Positions 1 to 6,155 of a stretch of 13,654 nucleotides of DNA are shown here, one piece after another (the first letter of the stretch is position 1; the number at the start of each line of letters is the position of its first letter). The stretch covers positions 1 through 13,654 of the forward strand of contig CAZNLL010000109.1 in NCBI GenBank assembly GCA_964573885.1, given 5' to 3'. The stretch comes from CAZNLL01 sp964573885. Its GTDB lineage: Bacteria > Desulfobacterota > DSM-4660 > Desulfatiglandales > Desulfatiglandaceae. Below the pieces are notes generated by a model. That model saw nothing but the letters and a program-made list of their open reading frames with translations. It searched no databases and was not told where the DNA came from. Position numbers and translations under genes: made by a program.

Positions 1-364
1 GTCTCAGGTTATTTCCCACGACAATACCCGGATCGATCCTGGCATAGTCATGTACCACGATGTTTCTGAACTTGGCCATCTTGACCATGGACCGGCATGT
101 CTCTTCGCCGATCACCTTGTTTTCGTAGAGGACAGTGAACAGATCTTTATTGTCACGAGGTTCCCTCAAACCGCGCCTGGAGATCAAATGCGCGGCAATA
201 TCCAGGCAGCATTCGCAAGCCAGATGCAGGGTCCGTTCCACAAAACGCTGATCCTTCTTACTGGTTTGATAAGCCGCCAGTGAAATATTTTCGTACTCTT
301 TAAGGTCCTCCAGGTACTCTCTCAAAAACCTCAGCTTGGATGAAATGACTTCTCTATCAAGCAT
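1..364 (-). CDS. hepT: HepT-like HEPN toxin (DUF86), 3' end outside the window
   Basis: This is the toxin half of a MntA-HepT pair, a HEPN-fold RNase. The first 121 residues are visible, starting MLDREVISSK; the reading frame is still open at base 1. The HEPN active-site signature RX4HXY is intact as R100-NIVV-H105-D-Y107 (RNIVVHDY). In studied HepT proteins this motif forms the RNase site at the dimer interface, and its tyrosine is AMPylated by the cognate MntA. The rest is helix-rich and matches the DUF86 pattern, with LHLACECCLDIAAHLI in the second helix. The ATG at 364 lies 17 bases after the mntA stop, preceded only by a weak G-rich ribosome site, so translation is probably coupled. Family assignment is firm. 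Toxicity and RNA target are inferred from the family, and the missing C-terminus cannot be judged. Confidence 0.9.
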   Translation of the reverse strand, partial: MLDREVISSKLRFLREYLEDLKEYENISLAAYQTSKKDQRFVERTLHLACECCLDIAAHLISRRGLREPRDNKDLFTVLYENKVIGEETCRSMVKMAKFRNIVVHDYARIDPGIVVGNNLR

Positions 365-381
365 GGGTTCCCCCGTGAGTG

Positions 382-798
382 TCACACCCCGTAAAATGTC
401 CGCATCTCTTGAATATCCTGATCTATATAATACTTGAAATCAAAGTATTGCTTCCTTTTCCTAAGGATAAAGTCGCTCTCTTTATCCAGGTCCTTCACAT
501 AGATTCTCTTTCCATAGGCCAAAACCTGGTGAATGAGTTTTAAGGAGGCGGTATTCAAGATCACCAAGTCGATATCTCGGCCCGATCCCTGTTCCAGAAG
601 GGCCATCAGCTCTAAACGACGTTCACCCATCCCCTCCGCTGATAGTTCATCATCCAGATGAACAGCGATATCCAGATCGCTGCCTGTCCTTTCAACGCCC
701 ATAACGGCGGAGCCGAACAGATATGCGGATTCCACGTCCGGCTGGTTTTCAAGCGCTTTTGCGATGATTTCCATGGTGATCCTATTTTTCCCGGTCAT
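382..798 (-). CDS. mntA: MntA-like antitoxin, minimal nucleotidyltransferase (MNT domain)
   Basis: A 138-residue nucleotidyltransferase of the MNT/KNTase fold and the antitoxin partner of HepT. The catalytic motif GS-X10-DXD is complete: G29, S30, then D41 and D43 (GSDLDIAV), with a likely third acid at D77 (RDIDLVI). Studied MntA enzymes use ATP to AMPylate the HepT tyrosine and so silence the toxin; this copy keeps every residue needed. It precedes hepT in the same direction, with the short spacing usual for this module. The ATG at 798 has an AAGGAA-like ribosome site about ten bases upstream. A second in-frame ATG at residue 9 is possible but would trim the first helix. No clear promoter was recognised in the 150 bases upstream. 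Assignment is firm. Confidence 0.93.
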   Translation of the reverse strand: MTGKNRITMEIIAKALENQPDVESAYLFGSAVMGVERTGSDLDIAVHLDDELSAEGMGERRLELMALLEQGSGRDIDLVILNTASLKLIHQVLAYGKRIYVKDLDKESDFILRKRKQYFDFKYYIDQDIQEMRTFYGV

Positions 799-941
799 TG
801 CGGTGCATTTCCTTCAACCATTTCTGACACGACATATCTGCGATAACCTATTCATTATTCTGCCGGAAGGGGGCCTGCCCCGCCGTTGTGAGTATAAGGG
901 GGAACGGGCCTGGGGGTCAACTCAAAACCAGCCCCATGACT

Positions 942-1073
942 TTAGTGCCTCGGCCGCGTCACCCCCTGTCCCTGAGGCCTGTGCTGGCGTATAAGCGCCC
1001 TGAGTTCGTGTTTCAACGTCTCATATTCATGGTACTGGGACTCACTCAGGATCTCTTTCAATTCGGCATTCTT
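942..1073 (-). pseudogene. Remnant: C-terminus of a Spy/CpxP/ZraP-like periplasmic protein
   Basis: A 43-codon open stretch on the minus strand ends at a TAA (942-944). It is cut off upstream by an in-frame TAA at 1074-1076 and has no start codon. Its sequence (ELKEILSESQYHEYETLKHE followed by LRALIRQHRP) reads like the last helix of Spy/CpxP/ZraP-type periplasmic stress proteins, which typically contain an L-[ST]-x-x-Q-x-x-x-Y/F-x-x-L-(K/R)-x-E-(L/M) pattern and end in a basic tail. The resemblance is by eye and short, so the family is a suggestion. Its orientation opposite the neighbouring histidine-kinase remnant is what makes the reading attractive (see findings). Confidence 0.42.
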
Positions 1074-1079
1074 TTAAAC

Positions 1080-1106
1080 GGGGAACGGGGGAACGGGGCA
1101 ACGGGG
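1080..1106. repeat. GGGGAAC short tandem repeat at a remnant junction
   Basis: Four imperfect units run head to tail: GGGGAAC (1080-1086), GGGGGAAC (1087-1094), GGGGCAAC (1095-1102) and GGGG (1103-1106). The array sits between the Spy-like remnant and the histidine-kinase remnant. An 11-base copy, GGGGGAACGGG, also occurs at 898-908 on the other side of the Spy-like remnant and matches 1087-1097 exactly. The repeats may be slippage products or recombination scars. Confidence 0.6.
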
Positions 1107-1232
1107 CTTGGTTTATCCATTACCAAAAGGATCCTTGAAAGGCATCGGGGCGCCATCAAGGCTTCCTTTGCACAAAAGCGTCTTGGTTTAGCGATAAGAC
1201 TGCCTGCAGACCCCACCGGCGGGAGTGCATGA
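1098..1232 (+). pseudogene. Remnant: C-terminal end of a sensor histidine kinase ATPase domain
   Basis: About 44 codons up to the TGA at 1230-1232 encode ATGLGLSITKRILERHRGAI, then a short strand ending in GLAIRLPAD. This is the G2 box and closing strands of a HATPase_c domain (normal form: GTGLGLSIVKRIVEAHGG followed by a strand ending F.I.LP). Everything upstream (H-box, N-box, G1 box) is missing. The open frame simply continues backwards into the G-rich repeat, so this is a truncated relic and not a gene. It ends six bases before the corA stop. The parent was probably a two-component sensor; the cognate regulator is not present in the window. Confidence 0.72.
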
Positions 1233-1237
1233 TGGAA

Positions 1238-2302
1238 TTAGAGCCAACTTTTTTTTCGAAAATAGAGCACCATGGCCAGCCCCACGGCAAGCATCACCAA
1301 CAGGGACAGGGGATACCCGAAAGGCCATTCCAGTTCCGGAATATATTTGAAATTCATGCCATAGACCCCTGCAATAAAGGTCAGGGGAATAAAGATGGTG
1401 GCGATGATGGTCAAGACCTTCATGACCTCGTTCATCTTGTTACTCACGCTTGAAAGGTACACGTCCATCATCCCGGAGACCATATCTCTGAAGCCCTCAA
1501 CGGTGTCGATGACATGAATGGTGTGGTCATGGACGTCCTTAAGATATATCGCGGTGGATTCATGAATGAGTGGGGATTCCCCCCGCTCCAGGTTGTTGAC
1601 GGCCGCCCTGAGCGGCCAGACCGCTCTTCTCAAAGAGATAAGTTCTCTCTTCATGGCGTGGATGGTGTGTAACGTCTCCGGCGATGGGTTTGAAATGAGT
1701 TCCTCTTCCAGGCCCTCGATCTTATCGTCCAGCTTTTCCAACACCACAAAGTAGTGATCAACAATGGTGTCTATGATTGCGTAGGCGAGATAGTCGGCAT
1801 TCATTTTTCGAATGCGTCCTTTCCCTTTCCTGATCCGCTCCCTTAGAGTCTCAAACACGTCCCCTTCCCGCTCCTGAAAGGTAACCACATAGTTTGGTCC
1901 AATCAGGAGGCTTACCTGCTCCGGAATGATTTGGTTCTGTTCCTCATCATAGGAAATCATCTTTACAATCACAAAAAGGTAGTCCTCAAAGTCCTCCATT
2001 TTTGGCTGGTGTCCGGCATTCACAATGTCCTCGAGCACCAGAGGGTGGATGCCCAGGTGCTTGCCGACCTTCTCCACCACCTCCACCTGATGAATCCCGT
2101 CGATATTCACCCAGGTCACATTCCATCTCTGATTGAAAGGGAAGCATTCCTCAATGGTTTCTACTTCCCTTTCTCCGAATTCGGCCTCCTTGTAGCCGGT
2201 GACGGTGACTTTGACCTTGTCTGTCTTCTTTTCCCCAACATGAACCAGGGTTCCCGGGGGGAGCCCCGCCTTTTTGGATCTTCTTCGAAACATTGCAAGC
2301 AT
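1238..2302 (-). CDS. corA: CorA-family magnesium/cobalt transporter
   Basis: A 354-residue CorA protein, an inner-membrane homopentameric channel for Mg2+ (also Co2+/Ni2+). The long N-terminal cytoplasmic alpha/beta domain is followed by the stalk helix (about 230-290), a first membrane helix (about 291-313), the signature YGMN selectivity motif (GMN at 315-317) and a second membrane helix (about 326-347). It ends in a basic tail (FRKKSWL), all in canonical order and length. The open frame extends to a GTG at 2323, but the ATG at 2302 is preferred because an AGGAGG sits six bases before it. Starting at the GTG would place this ribosome site inside the gene. It is transcribed away from asnB. 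A possible -10 and a leader hairpin are listed separately. Assignment is firm. Confidence 0.96.
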   Translation of the reverse strand: MLAMFRRRSKKAGLPPGTLVHVGEKKTDKVKVTVTGYKEAEFGEREVETIEECFPFNQRWNVTWVNIDGIHQVEVVEKVGKHLGIHPLVLEDIVNAGHQPKMEDFEDYLFVIVKMISYDEEQNQIIPEQVSLLIGPNYVVTFQEREGDVFETLRERIRKGKGRIRKMNADYLAYAIIDTIVDHYFVVLEKLDDKIEGLEEELISNPSPETLHTIHAMKRELISLRRAVWPLRAAVNNLERGESPLIHESTAIYLKDVHDHTIHVIDTVEGFRDMVSGMMDVYLSSVSNKMNEVMKVLTIIATIFIPLTFIAGVYGMNFKYIPELEWPFGYPLSLLVMLAVGLAMVLYFRKKSWL

Positions 2303-2385
2303 CTCCACCCTCCTTTTTGACACCTGGGGCCGGTCAAATCATCTGTATATTTATTAACTTAAATCAAGATGACAGGCTGTACAGA

Positions 2386-2408
2386 GGCAAAGGGTTTTAG
2401 CCCTTGCC
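2386..2408. promoter_or_regulatory. Hairpin in the likely corA leader
   Basis: GGCAA(A)GGG (2386-2394) pairs with CCCTTGCC (2401-2408) around a six-base loop, with one bulged base. On the minus strand it falls between the candidate corA -10 (2423-2428) and the corA start, so it would lie in the transcribed leader. It lacks a T-tract on either strand and is not a normal terminator. An 8-bp palindrome CTGTACAG (2377-2384) lies beside it. Function unknown. Confidence 0.35.
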
Positions 2409-2422
2409 ATCAAACATAGACT

Positions 2423-2428
2423 ATTATA
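2423..2428 (-). promoter_or_regulatory. Candidate -10 element for corA
   Basis: The minus strand reads TATAAT, a perfect sigma70 -10. No convincing -35 is found 16-18 bases upstream, so this may be an activated promoter or a chance match in AT-rich DNA. It would give a leader of roughly 115 bases for corA. Confidence 0.3.
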
Positions 2429-2521
2429 GAATTTTTGTCACAGTTGATTTTTCCCCCTCTCCGTCCAACCCCCTCATTTTCCTTCCTTTATCCCCCCCTG
2501 CTCCTCTCAGGAAAAAAATCC

Positions 2522-2550
2522 TTGACATGCCAGATTATTTCACTTAAAAT
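2522..2550 (+). promoter_or_regulatory. Sigma70 promoter of asnB
   Basis: TTGACA (2522-2527) is separated by exactly 17 bases from TAAAAT (2545-2550): a perfect -35 and a five-of-six -10 at ideal spacing. The expected start of transcription is near 2557, giving a leader of about 185 bases before asnB. It is the strongest promoter match in the window. Confidence 0.82.
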
Positions 2551-2553
2551 GAT

Positions 2554-2578
2554 TTCACGTATTATCATAATAGGTGAA
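2554..2578. promoter_or_regulatory. 25-bp palindromic operator candidate at the asnB transcription start
   Basis: Left arm TTCACGTATTAT (2554-2565) and right arm ATAATAGGTGAA (2567-2578) are inverted repeats around C2566, with 11 of 12 positions matching. The element begins four bases after the -10 and covers the expected start point, the classic place for a repressor. A third TTCAC half-site occurs at 2539-2543 inside the promoter spacer. An outer inverted pair (2532-2545 with 2573-2586) matches at 11 of 14 positions. The regulator is unknown. It could alternatively form a hairpin at the 5' end of the mRNA. Confidence 0.6.
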
Positions 2579-2608
2579 GTAATTTAGGGGGTTTATATTC
2601 ATTTGAGA

Positions 2609-2708
2609 AAATTCCTGCTCTAAAGGGGCGGGAATTTGCCCTGACGGGTGTCAGGGTCAGGAACCTTGGCCTTTCCAAGAGAGATTTTCAAGCACATGGG
2701 CCCCCATG
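2609..2708 (+). promoter_or_regulatory. Structured 5' leader of asnB with four consecutive hairpins
   Basis: Hairpin 1 pairs 2609-2620 with 2626-2637 (12 pairs, two of them G-U, loop TAAAG). Hairpin 2 pairs CCCTGAC (2639-2645) with GTCAGGG (2650-2656) around GGGT. Hairpin 3 pairs CTTGG (2665-2669) with CCAAG (2675-2679). Hairpin 4 pairs CATGG (2695-2699) with CCATG (2704-2708). None is followed by a T-tract, so none is a standard intrinsic terminator. I do not recognise a known riboswitch or T-box. The asnB ribosome site GAGGAGGG follows at about 2727-2734. Confidence 0.5.
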
Positions 2709-2742
2709 ATGAGGGAACCCTACAAAGAGGAGGGATCGGATT

Positions 2743-4371
2743 ATGTGTGGTATAGCCGGATGTATTGGCGTGAGAGATGAAAAAACCATTAATCGAATGC
2801 TGGATGCCTTGCCCCACAGGGGCCCCAACGACAGGGGTCTCTATGTCAATGGGGACATGGTATTCGGCCATACCCGGCTTTCAATCGTGGATGTGACAGG
2901 AGGGCATCAGCCCATGCTGGCCAATGGAGGAGGCCAGGGTATCATTTGCAACGGCGAGATCTACAACTTTCGGAAAATCAGGACAAAACTCGCCCCAAAT
3001 CATCGGTTCAAAACCAAATCCGACACGGAAGTCATCCTCCACCTCTACCAGGAAAAGGGACCCGAATGCGTCAAGGAACTGGATGGCATGTTTGCCTTTG
3101 CCCTCTTTGACGGTCATGACTTCATGATGGCAAGGGACCCCATTGGTATCAAGCCCCTCTACTACGGCTATTATAACGGGAATCTCTATTTCAGTTCAGA
3201 GCTGGGGGCCATGACCCTGGCCGGCGTGGACGAGGTTCATGAGTTTCCTGCAGGACACTATTACACCCCTAAGGAAGGTTTCGTTCAATACTACCAGGTG
3301 CCCGAGATCGAGGACCATCTCCTTACAAAGGTGGAGGAGACCTCCGACCTGATTCGGGAAAGCTTTATCAAGGCCGTAAAGAAGCGGCTTTTGGCCGACC
3401 CCGAGGTTCCGGTGGGCTCGTTTTGCAGCGGTGGCCTGGACAGCAGTCTGGTAGCCGCCATTGCAGCCGACGAGATTCCCCACCTCCATACATTCGTCGT
3501 GGGCATGGAGGATGAAAACGGGGATCTCAGCGATGATATCAAGGCGGCCCGAATCGCCGCGGAGCACATCGGATCCACCCATCACGAGTTGATCTTCACG
3601 GAACAGGACTATTATGAGGCCCTTCCCATCGTGATCCAGAAGCTCGAAAGCTATGACCCCTCTCTGGTCCGCTGCGCCGTGCCATGCTACTTCACGTGCA
3701 AGCTGGCGGCCGAGTATGTTACCGTGGTCCTTACCGGAGAGGGCGCCGATGAACTCTTCACCGGCTACCATTACATGAAGCACTTTCCTGTGGACAAGCT
3801 GAACCTGGAGGCCAGGCGCTGTATCGGGAACCTTCACAACATCAACCTCCAGAGGGCCGACCGGATGGGCATGCGCTTCAGTCTCGAACTGAGGGTCCCC
3901 TATCTGGACGTGGACCTGGTGGATCTGTCCATGAAGATTCCTCCTTCCCTTAAGATCCAGGAACACAACGGTGCAAAGATTGAGAAATGGATCTTGAGAA
4001 AGGCCTTTGAAAACACCAACTACCTACCCGACGATATCCTCTGGCGCTACAAGGTTCAGTATACCCAGGGGGCGGGATGCGAGAGCCTTGGAGAAAAGCT
4101 GGCTCACCAAGAGATCAGCGAGGAGGATTTTGAACGGATCAAGGCGGAAAACCCACAAGCTGTTATCAACAGCCGCGAGGCGGCATACTACTATAAAATC
4201 TTCCGCGAGTTCCATCCTCAGGACTCCATCCTGGGTTCCATCGGAATCTGGACGGGCTTTGATTTTGCCGAGGAACGTGAGCATGTGAAAGGGACCGTGG
4301 ACGGCGACCTGAAACACGATCATGATTATGAGGAGGAGGAAGAAGAGGAAAAGAAAACCGCTGTAGCATAA
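2743..4371 (+). CDS. asnB: Asparagine synthetase B, glutamine-hydrolysing
   Basis: A 542-residue class B asparagine synthetase. It makes asparagine from aspartate, glutamine and ATP in the cytoplasm. The N-terminal class II glutamine amidotransferase domain (about 2-185) begins with catalytic Cys2 (MCGIAG) and keeps the glutamine-site motifs RLSIVD (from R45), CNGEIYN (69-75) and SDTE (93-96). The synthetase domain carries the PPi loop SGGLDSS (229-235), LTGEGADELF (330-339) and RVPYLD (384-389). Length is close to E. coli AsnB (554). The C-terminus ends in a low-complexity acidic run (about 527-536, DYEEEEEEE) and a short basic/alanine tail, which is unusual. The ATG is fixed by Cys2 and by GAGGAGGG eight bases upstream. 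It is the first gene of a likely operon with the HEAT-repeat gene and is probably controlled by the palindrome and leader upstream. Confidence 0.97.
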   Translation: MCGIAGCIGVRDEKTINRMLDALPHRGPNDRGLYVNGDMVFGHTRLSIVDVTGGHQPMLANGGGQGIICNGEIYNFRKIRTKLAPNHRFKTKSDTEVILHLYQEKGPECVKELDGMFAFALFDGHDFMMARDPIGIKPLYYGYYNGNLYFSSELGAMTLAGVDEVHEFPAGHYYTPKEGFVQYYQVPEIEDHLLTKVEETSDLIRESFIKAVKKRLLADPEVPVGSFCSGGLDSSLVAAIAADEIPHLHTFVVGMEDENGDLSDDIKAARIAAEHIGSTHHELIFTEQDYYEALPIVIQKLESYDPSLVRCAVPCYFTCKLAAEYVTVVLTGEGADELFTGYHYMKHFPVDKLNLEARRCIGNLHNINLQRADRMGMRFSLELRVPYLDVDLVDLSMKIPPSLKIQEHNGAKIEKWILRKAFENTNYLPDDILWRYKVQYTQGAGCESLGEKLAHQEISEEDFERIKAENPQAVINSREAAYYYKIFREFHPQDSILGSIGIWTGFDFAEEREHVKGTVDGDLKHDHDYEEEEEEEKKTAVA

Positions 4372-4414
4372 TACTCCTAAAAAGGGTCTTTTGGGAGCGA
4401 TCCTGGAGTACGTC

Positions 4415-5917
4415 ATGGGAGAGCTCATTAAATCAGACCACCGCTGGGGCAGGGCCCGGACGGTCAGTACCCTGGTACAATACGGTGATCAGGACAGCGT
4501 CATTGCCCTCCTCGAGGACAATGCACCAGAGGTCCGCAAGCTCACCCTGGAGGCGTTGAGGAAATCTCATAAGAGAATGACCCGGGCCTTGGCCGAGGCC
4601 GTTGTCAAAAGGCTGGAGGATCAAGACCGGGGAGTGCGTGAAGCGGCTCAAAAGGCCCTGAGTGAAGTCACTGACAGAATTGATGCAAAGGCCTTACCCC
4701 GAAGGGGCATATACCGTCCAGGGCTGGATTTGCTCAACCGGCCCGGAGATCAGTTCCGCGATGGAGAAATCACGGAGGTGATAGAGACATTGAGGGCCAA
4801 GGATTGGCGGCTGCGCATCAATGCCCTGGATACCTTGAGGCGGATTAAGGATCGGGTCGACAGGGCCAAAATCAACACCATTGCCGGGTGGCTGGAGCAC
4901 AAGGACACCACCAGCCGCATGGCCGCGCTGAGGGCATTGCGGATCTTGAAGGCAAGACTGGATCGGCCTTTGACCCGGCGAATGGCATCGCGAATTAGAG
5001 ACCGGGACAGGGCCGTGCGCATAACGGCCCTGGAATTGCTCAGGAACCTCCCGGACAGAGTTGATCAGGGGATTATTAAGGACGTCGTCCTCCACGGGCT
5101 TTACGACGAAAGCTGGGCCGTCCGTATGACGGCCCTGGATTCTCTGCAGGCCCTTAAAGACCGCGTTCAAGATGACAGCATTGAAAAGATCGCCCGGATG
5201 ACCGCTCATGACAATGACGGCTTCCGGGCGTCTTCGCTTCGGGCCCTCACCTTGTTCAAGGACAGGGTGGATGATACTGTGGTGGAAAGTGTGGTGGGCA
5301 GGACAAAAGACAGGAGCCAGGAGGTCCAACTCGCGGCGATACAGGCCCTCGGCGCATTCAAGGAAATGCTCGACCAGGGGGCGGTCCGGGAGCTCGGTAC
5401 ACGGCTGCATGACAAGCACTGGGAGGTGCGGGTGGCCGCCCTCAAGACCCTTAAAAAAATGGGAGATCGCGTGCGCGAAGACACCATTAAGGAGATCTGC
5501 CACAGGCTTGAGGATGAAAAGGGATACGTTCGGAAAAGTGTTGTTGAGACCCTGCCCGCTTTCAGGGACCGTGTGGACCGGGAGACTTTGCATGAGATAG
5601 CAGCCGATCTTCATAAAAAGCGCAGGGGTGTACGCGTGGCGGCCCTTTTTGCGCTGGAGCTTTTTAGAGACAGGGTTGATTACAGGGTGATCAAAGAGAT
5701 CGCAGCCAGACTCAAAGATGAGGAAAAAGACGTCCGTATGGCGGCCCTGTTTGTGTTGAGCCAGTTCAAGGGGAAAATCGACGGCAGGATCATCCGGGAG
5801 ATCCTGGGCCGTCTGGACGACGAGGATGAGGGCGTACGCAAGACCGCACTCCACGTGGCAGGTTTATTCAAGGAGACCATAGACCTCCCCGCCACAGCCC
5901 ACCTGCCAAAACACTGA
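4415..5917 (+). CDS. HEAT-repeat protein of about 13-14 repeats
   Basis: A 500-residue soluble protein built almost entirely of 34-residue HEAT-like repeats. The unit can be summarised as D-x-x-x-x-VR-x-x-AL-x-x-L-x-x-(F/L)-(K/R)-DRVD-x-x-x-I-x-x-I-x-x-x-L. I count about 13 full or partial units; the third is interrupted near residues 90-115 by a proline/glycine-rich insertion. No signal peptide, membrane segment or catalytic motif is seen. Such solenoids serve as binding scaffolds; the related PBS-lyase HEAT proteins act on phycobilins, but nothing here suggests that. The ATG at 4415 is chosen because GGAG lies six bases before it; an upstream TTG at 4391 is possible. It starts 43 bases after asnB with no terminator between, so the two are probably cotranscribed. 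Its partner is unknown. Confidence 0.92.
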   Translation: MGELIKSDHRWGRARTVSTLVQYGDQDSVIALLEDNAPEVRKLTLEALRKSHKRMTRALAEAVVKRLEDQDRGVREAAQKALSEVTDRIDAKALPRRGIYRPGLDLLNRPGDQFRDGEITEVIETLRAKDWRLRINALDTLRRIKDRVDRAKINTIAGWLEHKDTTSRMAALRALRILKARLDRPLTRRMASRIRDRDRAVRITALELLRNLPDRVDQGIIKDVVLHGLYDESWAVRMTALDSLQALKDRVQDDSIEKIARMTAHDNDGFRASSLRALTLFKDRVDDTVVESVVGRTKDRSQEVQLAAIQALGAFKEMLDQGAVRELGTRLHDKHWEVRVAALKTLKKMGDRVREDTIKEICHRLEDEKGYVRKSVVETLPAFRDRVDRETLHEIAADLHKKRRGVRVAALFALELFRDRVDYRVIKEIAARLKDEEKDVRMAALFVLSQFKGKIDGRIIREILGRLDDEDEGVRKTALHVAGLFKETIDLPATAHLPKH

Positions 5918-5994
5918 CCCCACAAAACGCCTAAGGCCCTCACGAGGCCCCGAATTATCCCCATCCGAGCCCATCTTTCGAAAAAAATGACGCA

Positions 5995-6123
5995 TTATTC
6001 CACATTGAGTCCAAGGGAACGCAATTTCCTTTTGAGTTCCTGGTCAAATGTGATCACCGCCGACGCCTTATTTGAACGGCATACAGAGGCCACGACCGCA
6101 TCCCCAAAGTCCGATATTGATTC
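5995..6123 (-). pseudogene. Remnant: C-terminal end of a PIN-domain protein
   Basis: About 42 codons on the minus strand encode PESISDFGDAVVAS, then a short linker and AVITFDQELKRKL, up to a TAA at 5995-5997. This matches the closing part of a PIN (VapC-type) RNase, where a DxxDA helix is followed by an A-x-x-x-TFD strand carrying the last acidic residue. The N-terminal two thirds and the first catalytic aspartate are absent. Upstream, the same frame runs into the 3' end of the histidine kinase gene and is not coding. It is a relic left when the kinase gene or its flank was joined here. The family call rests on a short match. Confidence 0.6.
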
Positions 6124-6155
6124 GGGCCAACAGGAAAAAAAGGGAATCAAGGTAA

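Noticed and set aside
2447..2520. Pyrimidine-rich tract upstream of the asnB promoter considered as a terminator or origin element
   Set aside because: There is no stem next to it and no repeated boxes, so nothing beyond base composition supports a function.
3196..3966. A 256-codon minus-strand open frame opposite asnB
   Set aside because: It is antisense to the conserved synthetase domain, with no recognisable domain or start signal.
4694..5854. A 386-codon minus-strand open frame opposite the HEAT-repeat gene
   Set aside because: Its apparent repeats are the mirror of the HEAT repeats on the plus strand; it has no ribosome site and a biased composition.
5918..5994. Possible terminator after the HEAT-repeat gene
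   Set aside because: GGCC-type inverted bases near 5936-5953 give only a very short stem and no T-tract follows, so I could not support an intrinsic terminator here.
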